64,000 nt of DNA from Akanthomyces muscarius (lineage: Eukaryota > Ascomycota > Sordariomycetes > Hypocreales > Cordycipitaceae), in contig NC_079241.1 in NCBI RefSeq assembly GCF_028009165.1, forward strand, positions 1,798,001 to 1,862,000. Reading direction: 5' to 3'. This document shows, piece by piece, positions 1-8,999 of this stretch (positions within the stretch are counted from its first letter, which is position 1; each line of letters opens with the position of its first letter). A program made the translations under genes and the position numbers. The notes below the pieces were generated by a model. That model saw only the letters and a list, made by a program, of their open reading frames with translations, was not told the DNA's origin and searched no databases.

Positions 1-279
1 ACTCGCAAGGCAATCGTCGCTGACGAGAATACCAGCAACGAGCAATCGATTGATATGTGTCTGAATGACTGGAAGGCTTTTGGCGGAAAGGATGGCGACG
101 GCACGCTCCGTCGCGGCATCAAGTGGACCATCGGTTGAGAGGTTCTCAGCAGGGGCCATGTATTGGTATATGTGATCATGATAGAACTGGAACATGGATA
201 TTCGCTGTTTGAGCAATGCCACAATCATGTGAGAGCTCGCTTTCAAGAGTAAATAACATTGATAGCGAATGAAATCGTC
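1..279 (-). CDS. Partial uncharacterised fungal protein, running off the left edge
   Basis: A minus-strand frame is open from position 279 (an in-frame TAA lies at 280-282) to the window edge. Candidate ATG codons are at 228, 195 and 159, so the true start is undecided; an upstream exon is also possible. The peptide includes the stretches FQFYHDHIYQYMAP and ENLSTDGPLDAATERAVAIL and looks coding, with no low-complexity sequence. I do not recognise the family. A decayed second copy of the first part lies at 3864-3995 and stops after the equivalent of LSAD. Both copies sit just downstream of the end of a fungal membrane-anchored protein, or a relic of one. That layout points to a duplicated segment rather than an independent gene arrangement. 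Confidence 0.5.
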
Positions 280-310
280 TTATCTCGACGTTGCTATTTG
301 TGAGTGAGAA

Positions 311-372
311 CTAAGCGCTAGGCCCCAAAGCATTAAATAGGCATGTATTTGCAGCGCGCCCACCCAAGGAAT
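311..372 (-). pseudogene. Relic of the C-terminal end of the fungal membrane-anchored family found intact at 4027-5192
   Basis: The minus-strand sequence matches the last codons of the intact gene at 4027-5192 base by base, including the region encoding the final ALGPG-like tail and the terminal TTAG. A shift breaks the frame: one frame reads ALQIHAYL, another ends in NALGPSA followed by a stop. Upstream of about 372 the similarity fades and no transmembrane segment can be read. The spacing to the next homologous block is almost the same in both copies (about 20-30 nt). I infer an old segmental duplication. Confidence 0.5.
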
Positions 373-1156
373 ATTGCAAGGAAACGGAAAGTGGTTTTAA
401 ATGATTAGCCTCGTCATGCGCGGGCTAATATGAACCAAGATACGGATAGAGCGACAGCCCAAAGAGGAACCCCTCGCGCCGCCGAGGGAGCCGCTTCATG
501 CAGCGTCAATCGTATTGAAGCAAAGTTGAGCGCGCTTGATTGAATCATACTGAAAAATTGGAAATAATAATAAATTGCGAGGGGAAAAGAAACCTGGGAC
601 TTTCCGTACTACAGCGGCCGCATCACAGAAGGGCACATAAGGAGCTCCATAGCAACCCGACCCAGACATATCAAACGTTTTCAAAAATTGAAACAGAAAT
701 TAATCAAAAGAAATGAAACTAAAATGCATCGGCCGGCCATCGTCAATTCAGGATTAGATCTTGGCTGTGGCTGCCTAGTCAAGGCACGAGCACGCAGCTT
801 CGGGTCATTCATCAGGCACTTATTCGGCATGGAATTACAGTCTCGCGGTCCCGGATGGTTTGTTTTGTCCGCAGCCACCTTCAGCCGGCTCAACCATTTA
901 CCCACCCATCTCATCTGCATTGAACATTCTAGCCAACCATGCAAAAGTTTCGCTGTCAAAGGTTGGTCCTTTTGCATTTCGGGCCCGCGCGTGCGCAAGT
1001 CCGCAGGCAAAAGGGGTTTCCGCCAGACAGATGGCTACTCCGCTAGCCATTGCCAAGGTGATTCGAACTTGCCAAAATCACAAGCAGGCTACTTCGAGGA
1101 ACAGCAGTCGTGTATTCAATTAGTCCACTCCCCCGCTACTAACAATTGTCTTCAGA
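373..1156. other. Intergenic stretch without a supported gene
   Basis: I see no gene I can support. Short overlapping frames on both strands lack codon structure. The last 100 nt before the ATG at 1157 presumably hold the SDR promoter and leader; no clear TATA or CCAAT arrangement stands out. Confidence 0.4.
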
Positions 1157-2361
1157 ATGGATGGTACGATCATCGTTACCGGCGCCAACGGTGGCCTAGG
1201 CTCCGCCATCGTCTCTCAGATTGTGCAGTTGCCTGAATACTCGGCGCTTCACGGGATCTATACTGTTCGCGATACAGGCACGTCTGCAGGCCTGAAAGCA
1301 ATGCTCGACCGCGACGGTCGACATGAAGAGCAGAATCAGCACCAAATCCTAGGGCTGGATCTGTCCCGGCTCTCCGACGTTCGACGTTTCGCCGCCGAAG
1401 TGAACGCGCTGGTTGCTGAGGGGAGGCTGCCACCCATACGAGCTCTGGCGCTCAACGCTGGGTTTCTAGAACAGGCCGCGCAAACGATGAGCGACGACGG
1501 TCTAGACATGAGTTTCCAGGTAAACTACTTGGCTCATTTCCTGCTGACGGTCCTCTTGCTGCAGAGTATGGACCGGAGGAAGGGTCGAATCCTGGTGACA
1601 GGAAGCTGGCTGCACGAGTATGTAAAGCCTTACAGCCGCACACAAACGAAGGCTTCCAGATGGCCAAACTAAATATCCATCGTCTGGACACCATAATAGT
1701 CCGGATGACGCAAGGTTTGATGGCGCAGCCATTTTCCCAGAACAGTATCGCCCAATCCTGAAAGAAGGGGTACGGCCGCTTGCCCAGGGCAGCTGGGGCG
1801 GAACGGATGGCTGGGCCGGGCGTCGCCGCTATGGAGCTTCCAAACTCTGCGAAGCAATCATGGTGTAAGTAGATCGTATCTTGTTACGAGAAGAAGCAAG
1901 CTATACCCAGATGCCTCCTCCCGGCTAACCCAGATCGTGCTTCTGCGGGAACTAGAATGGAGCTCCAGCGTCGTCTCGACCGTGACCCCATCCTTAGGGA
2001 CATTAGCGTTATGGGCCTCGATCCTGGCGGCATGCCGTCTGGTATCATGCGGCGCACATCGTTCCTCGAGAGCACAGTCATCAATTACCTTGCAGGAAAT
2101 GCACTGGCGCCCATCATGACCTGGCTGTGGCCGAACGGTCAACTTCGGACCACGGCCAAGTCCGCGTCTGATGCTTTGCGGGCGCTCTTTGAGGACAACG
2201 CTTGGGGAAACCACCCCAAGGCAGTGTATCTGAACGGATCTGAAGTCTCAGATGTGAGCGTCGAGGCAAAGGACCTGAAGACTGGGACAGCGCTGTGGCG
2301 AGAGAGCGTAGCTCTTGCGCGCATCGTTGCTAGCGACACGAAGCTGGTCGAGTGGAGCTGA
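1157..2361 (+). CDS. Short-chain dehydrogenase/reductase, three exons
   Basis: CDS join(1157..1617,1700..1864,1956..2361), 343 aa. Introns of 82 and 91 nt start GTATGT and GTAAGT and end in TAG; splicing restores a single frame. It is an NAD(P)-dependent oxidoreductase with a Rossmann fold. The glycine motif TGANGGLG is at residues 8-15, the structural NAG motif appears in LALNAGF, the catalytic Ser lies in the VTGS strand, and the Tyr-Lys pair is in YGASK, split off by intron 1. Beyond the YGASK helix the sequence reads GLDPGGMPSG, the usual PG position of SDRs. The substrate cannot be told. The large C-terminal half and the accessory neighbourhood suggest a secondary-metabolism or detoxification SDR, but no cluster enzymes are visible. 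Without splicing the frame stops at 1672. Confidence 0.88.
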
Positions 2362-4026
2362 CGAATGCCTCCCGTCTTGCAATTGTTGAAGTCTCAAAGT
2401 ACCACTGGTAGATATTGGACTCGCTAGTACTATAAAATCATTTGAAAGGCAGCCTGTCCGGCTCGCCGCCCATTTTCACACGGAGCAAAGACTCGAGTTG
2501 AAACAGGCAGTCGGAGTAATTAGAAATGACAGCTCTGTTCTTAGAGGAAAGCGCGTAAAGTACAGTCCCGTTGATGTTAAGGAGCTGCATTGTAACGTAG
2601 CTTGCATCCCCCGGCGTTTGTGTTTGAGCGTTAGGAGGGCTGTCTGAGGCAATGATAGTCAGCGGGACAGGCGATTCTGGACCTATACAGCCCAACAGCA
2701 CAGGCAGGCAGCAGGTACGGCCGACCTGGCGCAGAAAGTTGGTGATTTTCTCTGGAAGCACTGTTACTTGTGAGATTCACTGTGCCGGCGCCGAGCTGGG
2801 GAGCTGTTCTTAGTTCAGTTTACTAGTGACTCAGATGACACCACGCGAGAGCTCGGCAATGACATCCTGAAGCATGGCTGGGCTTGTCCCAATGTATAAA
2901 GTAGCGAGTCCAATACTGGGTACAGCTCTTGCAGTGTTCTATGTACGGATAGTGACGCTACAGCTTTGGTAATCGGTATCCTAGGGGGTATTTCACGGCG
3001 GCTTGCGGAGCGGCGAGGTCATTCCTGGAGCGCGAGCATCCCGCGCGTCCCTTTTTTTGACGGCATGAACAACCACTACTCAGCACCTTGGAGCTTGAAC
3101 CCTCCGGAGCGCATATGTCACAGAACGATCAAGTTTGTGACAGTTTTGTAGATGTTGACACCCATACCATGCCATCCAACGACCCTGCCCACAGCCTTGA
3201 TGCTCTTGTCTACATGCTTGCAGCTGATCGAGATATTCAATCGTGTCCTGAATCACATTGGCAGTTCCTTGCATTCCAGTAATCTTGAGGGTGCGTCAGT
3301 ATCGTCGCCGCGTCAGATGCACCGGCCTGGTTTCAACCAAAGACAGGTGACACTGCCAGTCCGCGGTCGAATTAGCATGCTACTGCGGACCCTCCAGCAA
3401 TAACTGCATTTGACAGAGAACCTGCTAGGTGTGCCTGCAGACTGTCGGATATGGGATTCCAAGGGTGCGTCTTGCGGCATCTTGGATCAGGGCGTCGCCT
3501 ATCTGGTGTCGGAAGGGCCATTGCATCAAATACAGGAAAACTTTCAGCCATGGAAGCGGGGTATATGACATGTGCATTCGTTGTTATAGAGCCTCGGTAT
3601 TGCAAATACACCACGCCTAGAAGATCTGGATGGATTGTGTGCACATGAATACACAGTAGTAATTATCAGTAACATACAACATCAAGTGTGCTACTACTAG
3701 CTGCTGGCGAGATAGAAATATCTTATAATAATTTGTTTTAAGCAACCGATTACTAGATAAGAGAGAAAAAAGGCATACCTCGCACAACGTACAGCGTGGA
3801 GCAAGAAGAAGCTTGATGCGGAGGCACTGTGGGAACTGAGAAATTCTCAGGCGCGAAAAGCCTAATCAGCTGAGAGGTCCTCGGGAGGAGCCATGTATTC
3901 ATACAGGTGGTCATGATAAATTTGTGAAAATCATTCTGTGTACTCTGCTCAAATGCTTGTATACCATACAACATATTTGGTGAACGAAGTCGCCGTGCCT
4001 CGGGAACCACTATCTGTGAGCGGAAA
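2362..4026. other. Gene-poor stretch with scattered relic coding sequence
   Basis: Apart from the relic at 3864-3995, I support no complete gene. Minus strand 2438-2761 holds a 107-codon open stretch ending in LESLLRVKMGGEPDRLPF that looks coding-like but has no ATG and no splice partner keeping frame with the open sequence around 2830-2940. The plus-strand frame at 3451-3648 has no recognisable motif. The region could be the decayed remains of one or more genes. Confidence 0.35.
3864..3995 (-). pseudogene. Truncated second copy of the gene start seen at the left edge
   Basis: The minus-strand bases align with about 131-290. Shared words include the one encoding FYHDHLYEYMAPPEDLSAD, which corresponds to FYHDHIYQYMAPAENLSTD at the left edge. 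A stop codon follows immediately after the LSAD equivalent, and about 20 bases are missing in the middle of the block. The copy lies directly downstream of the stop of the intact gene ending at 4027, with the same spacing as at the left edge. It is therefore a non-functional duplicate, not an alternative exon. Confidence 0.5.
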
Positions 4027-5192
4027 CTAAGAAACGCCTGGCCCTAGAGCTTTGAAGGAGGCGTACACTTGTAGTCCACCTTCTATACTTTGAACCAATC
4101 CAAATACTACCGTGAGCAGCAGGACTAAAACAGCAACCCAGAAAGTGTACCTGACATGATTATTAAGTAAAGCAATACACACAAATGTGACGATCAAGCA
4201 TACCATTGAACGCCATTGCGTCGATCATACCACCACTGAGAAAGCGATTGTGGCTGTGCTTCATCAAAGACCTGCTTGAGCATGAGTAGCCGCTCACGCC
4301 AAAATGGGAATTTTCCAAGTTGGCGGTCATCAGTCTTGAGTCTCATGTAGCGGAAAGCGCGCTTATCGAGGTCTTGATAGTTGGGCAGCTTCGCGAACCA
4401 TTTCCGCGTGGCTGGATCAGACGAAGGAATCATAAGCGCCAGCGTCCGCAATGTTTCGTCTGCGAGGCCTGGCGGTAGAAGGCTATTTGGACTACTCGAG
4501 GTTAGCTGAATATCGAATTTGTTTCGTTCCCGCATTTACCTCTGCTTTTGGACTTCTAGAAACGAGGCATGATGAAAAATGTGGACTCGTTGGTCGTCGT
4601 CAGTCAGTCGCAAGTGGTCAAGCATGTTATCAGTCCATATGACCTCGAGCCCTGCAATCCGCGTCATATTGTGTGCAGTAAAAATCTTCTCCAGATTTGT
4701 AGTGTCCTTTCTGGATTCTGTGCAACTGTCGTGGAAAAAGTCCCGAAGGAGCGTCTGTAAGGAGCTGCCGTTATTCCAGTTTAGCCAGCGGCGACCAGAG
4801 AACCCATATGTATAACTGCAAAAATTCATCATGAGAAGGACACTGGCGGCCAGATCGATAGCGTTCTCAAGAATCTCGTCTTCATTGGCGTGCAAAGTCG
4901 TGAGGTTCGAACGCAGATGAGTCTTGATGACATGACGCTCTTCACCGCTTCGCAGCCTGCGTACACATTCTGCTATGTCCTGATGCGTCCGGGTGGCGAT
5001 GTGCTGACCACCTTCATGCAATGCTTTTGCGCACTCGCTTTGATAGAAACTCCAATAGCGGTTTAAGCTAATGTCGGCTAGATCCAATTGTGCTCCTTCA
5101 CAATCCCAAAATGCCCCTTCTAGTGCAGCTTTAGTGGAATCTGCAATAGGCGCATCCAACACGCTCATGTTGAGTAGAGCTTTGTCGCTCAT
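4027..5192 (-). CDS. Fungal-specific protein with a C-terminal membrane anchor, three exons
   Basis: CDS complement(join(4027..4150,4204..4491,4540..5192)), with 4203 being the first intron base; 354 aa. Introns of 53 and 48 nt (GTATGC...CAG and GTAAAT...TAG) restore frame. The last exon supplies a hydrophobic helix, VAVLVLLLTVVFGLVQS, right after the signature WWYDRRNGVQW. I recognise that signature from a widespread, uncharacterised family of filamentous ascomycetes that is often expanded and variable between strains. The N-terminal two thirds are soluble and helical-looking, with a conserved LPPGLADETLRTLAL segment after intron 1. The helix near the C-terminus would make it tail-anchored, with only about 17 residues beyond the membrane. 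Function is unknown. The start at 5192 is the first ATG of the open frame; an extra upstream exon cannot be excluded. Confidence 0.72.
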
Positions 5193-5795
5193 CTTGGAGT
5201 TTCAGCCGGCCAGTAGCAAGATCTACGCAATCTTTACTGTTGCCCTTCTCAATCAACTCGTGTGCGATGCACTGAGAAGAAGAGACATGCTATCTCCAGT
5301 CGGCGTGCGTAAGCTGATCTACAGGCGGGCCGTCCCTGGTACACTAGTTAGGCTTGGGACAACGGGGCAGCTGAGCTGCGGGAAGACGTAAGACGAGGCT
5401 CACATGGATCACTGCAAGGCTTTCTGGCTCAATGAATAATGTGTTGTATTTTTGGCGTGTACTGAGTTAAATGATGCAGATTACATTGATATAAAGGTAC
5501 AGCAGGAAAGAACATACTGGCCGTCAATCTACAATGAACATAGAATTGGTAAGTAGAACTCAGTGTGAGGCATTTCGTTTGAGTTGTAGGGAGAGAGAAA
5601 ATTACTTCAGAATACGTACAAACAACGTGTAGCACAATATCCAGGCCTAGACTGGTGCCGCGCCACAAACTCCGTCAGCATGCATGCACAGCCTTGCCCC
5701 GCGGCCGCCTCAGCCAACTTGGCTCTTCAACCCAGCCGCTGTTGACGCAGCAGCAACATCATCGAAAAAAGATCTCGACAAATGGTGCTTGCATA
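5193..5795. other. Intergenic region between divergent genes
   Basis: This is the shared upstream region of the minus-strand membrane-anchored gene and the plus-strand chimeric gene. I see no further gene or clear regulatory motif. The frame of the downstream protein is open back to 5655 but has no ATG before 5796. Confidence 0.4.
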
Positions 5796-8534
5796 ATGAC
5801 CACAACCGTCACATCCCACGGCCTTGTACGGGAGGGAGCATGGAGTGCGGTGCGGCGGGCGCTAACATCACCAGGCTCGGCGTGGCCAGAGCCCACGGTT
5901 TCGATCGGCCGTAAAATCGGGAAGTTTGGTAGCAAGGGACTATGCTGGGAGGCTGTCGGTCCCGCACGAGAAGTTTTCAACAAAATCCGTCCTCGCCTCA
6001 AGGAGCATCTTGAAAGTGGCGTGGAGACTATATCATCATGGGTTACCTGGTCCATGTACATGATTGGAAAAACCCCAGAGTGTGCGAGTCCAACGATTTT
6101 GTTCTGCTGCGAAGTCCCGTCACATCGCAAGCTGGTGAGAAATGTCATCAAAGAAAGCGGTATCCTTGACAAATATCCAGGTATCAAGACTGCCGATGCT
6201 CCTCGACCACCAGATTTTAATCAACTCATTCGCCTGGCGGAGGTCCACGGCGAACTGGGATCGGGCACTGTCATTGAAGGACTCGCCGCACCGCATGGAA
6301 ATGCCTGCGGCATGGAACTCACCATTAGTGCGGGATCAAGCGGCCTACTCCGAAGCAGACGCGCTACCGTGGGTGGTGTTATTCAGCTTGGCGAGCGATA
6401 TTTCTACTTCACGGCTGAGCACGCATTCCAAATTGACAGCGAGGAGGGCTCGGATGGCAGTTTCTCGGATTCATACGACTCTGAAAACGACAGTGATTAC
6501 TCTATCGACGAAGACATTAGCAGTGAAGTAATCGAAGACGCGAAAGCTTTCGACTGTGCAGCAATTGGCAAGCTCAACATATGCCATGCCAGCAAGAGCG
6601 ATGGTTCGCAAGACGAACCGTCTAGTATCGTGTCAAGCATTGCACAGTCAATGAGCCCAACGGAAAAGAGAGCGATCAAACAAACAGTCCGACTTTCGTC
6701 GGTTGCAATATCTTCTGGAGCTGATCCCGCAACCACTCTTGACTACAGCCTCATAGAGGTGTTCGATGCCAATCATCAGGTTCCAAACTCTGTACATTTT
6801 GGCGAAAAAGAGTTGAGTGTCTCTAGCATAGTCACCGACGGGCCGAGGGATACAACAGTGCTTGCCATTACGTCTAGAGGTGTACTCCCGGGGAGACTGT
6901 CCGGAACAAGCATGTGTACCAGTATGGCTACTGTCAGCACTTATCAAGAGGTTTACTATGGTGTTCTCGATTCACCTCTCGAGCACGGGGACTGCGGTTC
7001 ATGGATAATCGATGCCAATACTGGTGATTTATTCGGCCATATTATTGCCGGCTCTCCAGAAACGGGCGCGGCGATGATTATACCAGCATTGTTAACATTT
7101 ACCGATTTGGAGGATCGAGCGAAGAAGCAACCGAAGCTTCCAACAGCACCTTTTCCGTTTCTACCATACGATACCGAGCTTGACAAACGTCCCACAACGC
7201 AAAGAAAGCACAGTGTTTCAACTAGAGAATTTACCGAAGACGACATCGCGTGGACGAAAAGCGTCACAGCAAAATTCGTGAAATTGTTGCGACAAAAGCA
7301 AAAAGAAATTATTTTGAGAAGATACCAGGAGCCCAAAATCTCTACAGAAGATTCATCTACAGCAAATTCTTTGCCTCCGTCCTACGACCAGACTATTAGC
7401 GACATGACGGTCCGCGAACGATTCAGGAGAAAATTCCCCCTCATTCCAGAGCCACCTGCCGAGGGAGATAAAGATGCTCAGAAGTTTCGCAATACTCTCG
7501 ACAATCTCTCATGCATACCATTACTGTACGAAGATGCCGGGTTGCAAGACCTGGCTCTGGCTATGATGCCTTTGGAGGAGATCTATAGCAAAGCAGCAAA
7601 GAATAAATTCGACTACGAAAAGAACGCGCCGCTGGCTGTTGCTAAAAGGCTGCCTCCCTGGAGCCTTATGGACTGCTCTATAATGGCCATGATGAGCTGG
7701 TTCAAGAACGAGTTCTTCACTTGGGTCAACAATCCGCCTTGCTCGCAATGCCAGTCTGCGACACTCGCCGTTGGAATGACGGCGCCAACAGCAGAAGAGT
7801 CGGCGCTTGGGGCCTCCCGAGTCGAACTATACAGATGTTCCAATATCGATTGCTCGTGTCTTGAGAGGTTCCCTCGATATAGAGACCCGGGCATCCTCTT
7901 GAGGACGAGGAGAGGTCGCGTCGGGGAATGGGCCAACTGCTTCGCTCTATTTTGTCGGGCGCTCGGAGCAAGGGTCCGCTGGGTGTGGACGGCAAACGAC
8001 CATGTGTTCATCGAATTCTACTCCGAAAGCCAGCGTAGATGGGTACATGCCGATCCATGCGAAAACACTTTTGATCTGCCGCGGCTCTATAGCGAAGGTA
8101 AGTCGGACCAGTGGTCAGAGTGTTTTACTATTACTAACCTTTGTGTGTCAGGTTGGGGCAAGACGCTTACATATGCCATTGCTTTTTCGGTCGATGGCGC
8201 CACCGACGTCACGAGGCGATATGTACGCAAGGTGTCCCTCTTCAGACAGAGCCCTCGAACTCGATGCTCGGAAGGAGTCCTTTTGCACATCTTGCAGCAG
8301 ATTACGGCGCTTCGAAGAAGCTCGTTAGGAGACCAGGAAAGGGCTCGTCTGAGGAAAGAGGACGAACTTGAGCAAGTAGAACTCGGCTCCTTTATAGTTG
8401 CCAGCGTCACCAGCGACTTCATGGCGAGCCTTGGCTCGCAAGGTACAGCGCAGAGCAAGAAGCTTGTTGCCGAGGCCGAGGCCGAGGCCGAGGCAATGAG
8501 AGAGCTGAGAAGGTCTGAGACGCGAGAGGCGTAA
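5796..8534 (+). CDS. Chimeric protein: chymotrypsin-like domain fused to a PNG1-like (peptide:N-glycanase-like) domain
   Basis: CDS join(5796..8097,8152..8534), 894 aa. The 54-nt intron (GTAAGT...CAG, with an internal ACTAAC) is a multiple of three without a stop, so the unspliced frame also stays open. Residues about 200-440 look like a chymotrypsin fold: TAEHAF (His209), DYSLIEV (Asp316) and GDCGSW (Cys400 in the nucleophile position, Ser402 nearby), separated by an acidic Ser-rich linker. Residues about 470-880 match fungal PNG1: FPLIPEPP, FFTWVNNPPCSQC with a second CxxxxC pair (zinc), FPRYRDP, GRVGEWAN, RWVWTANDHVF, RRWVHADPCE and the DGATDVTRRYVR signature. The catalytic Cys is Val709 while His736 and Asp753 remain. 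Filamentous-fungal PNG1 is known to lack the catalytic Cys and to act non-enzymatically; this copy is more divergent and longer than usual. An (EA)n tail precedes the stop. No frame break separates the halves. Confidence 0.75.
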   Translation: MTTTVTSHGLVREGAWSAVRRALTSPGSAWPEPTVSIGRKIGKFGSKGLCWEAVGPAREVFNKIRPRLKEHLESGVETISSWVTWSMYMIGKTPECASPTILFCCEVPSHRKLVRNVIKESGILDKYPGIKTADAPRPPDFNQLIRLAEVHGELGSGTVIEGLAAPHGNACGMELTISAGSSGLLRSRRATVGGVIQLGERYFYFTAEHAFQIDSEEGSDGSFSDSYDSENDSDYSIDEDISSEVIEDAKAFDCAAIGKLNICHASKSDGSQDEPSSIVSSIAQSMSPTEKRAIKQTVRLSSVAISSGADPATTLDYSLIEVFDANHQVPNSVHFGEKELSVSSIVTDGPRDTTVLAITSRGVLPGRLSGTSMCTSMATVSTYQEVYYGVLDSPLEHGDCGSWIIDANTGDLFGHIIAGSPETGAAMIIPALLTFTDLEDRAKKQPKLPTAPFPFLPYDTELDKRPTTQRKHSVSTREFTEDDIAWTKSVTAKFVKLLRQKQKEIILRRYQEPKISTEDSSTANSLPPSYDQTISDMTVRERFRRKFPLIPEPPAEGDKDAQKFRNTLDNLSCIPLLYEDAGLQDLALAMMPLEEIYSKAAKNKFDYEKNAPLAVAKRLPPWSLMDCSIMAMMSWFKNEFFTWVNNPPCSQCQSATLAVGMTAPTAEESALGASRVELYRCSNIDCSCLERFPRYRDPGILLRTRRGRVGEWANCFALFCRALGARVRWVWTANDHVFIEFYSESQRRWVHADPCENTFDLPRLYSEGKSDQWSECFTITNLCVSGWGKTLTYAIAFSVDGATDVTRRYVRKVSLFRQSPRTRCSEGVLLHILQQITALRRSSLGDQERARLRKEDELEQVELGSFIVASVTSDFMASLGSQGTAQSKKLVAEAEAEAEAMRELRRSETREA
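8098..8151 (+). other. 54-nt in-frame intron of the chimeric PNG1-like gene
   Basis: Donor GTAAGT, branch-like ACTAAC and acceptor TCAG are all present. Removing it joins YSEG to WGKTLTYAIAF, as in other fungal PNG1 proteins. Retention would insert 18 residues. Confidence 0.85.
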
Positions 8535-8999
8535 TACGAGCCAATCCTGGATGACTTTATGATGAATAGTTACATATATATGCTCCTTAGGGTAACATAT
8601 CAAAATAAAAATGATAATGAAATCGTTCTAGTGATGATGCAAGCAAGTTCCAGGCCAAGTGGGTAATAGGAAGAAGAAGCCACTTAAAGTAATACAAGTA
8701 GTAGCTTATTATTATTCTTGCCTATTTTTTTCAGTCTTATTCTTCCCATTGTCTCTTAATTCTCCTTATTTATCTTATTTGCCTTATTTCTTCCTTTTTT
8801 GGGTTTACTTTCTTTCTTTTCCTCTTCTTTTATAGTAGCTTGCAATCACCAGCGTCCTTTTTTGAAGCTTCAGTGGGCGACAGCGCTGAAGCCACCCCAC
8901 CGCAGCACGTGCACCCGCGACATGAGCCCGTCACTGCCTGAATCCAATCAAAACAACATCGTTTGAGGATTTCAGTGCCAACGCCAAGCTCAAGCGGCC
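8535..8999. other. Intergenic region upstream of APC2
   Basis: A/T-rich after 8700 with long pyrimidine runs (about 8710-8830), then the APC2 leader. No gene seen. Confidence 0.45.

Noticed and set aside
2438..2761. 107-codon minus-strand open stretch
   Set aside because: Begins with GTG, no ATG, and no upstream exon keeps the frame; left as possible relic.
5655..5795. Upstream extension of the chimeric PNG1-like protein
   Set aside because: The frame is open but starts with GTG and has no ATG before 5796; peptide is low-complexity.
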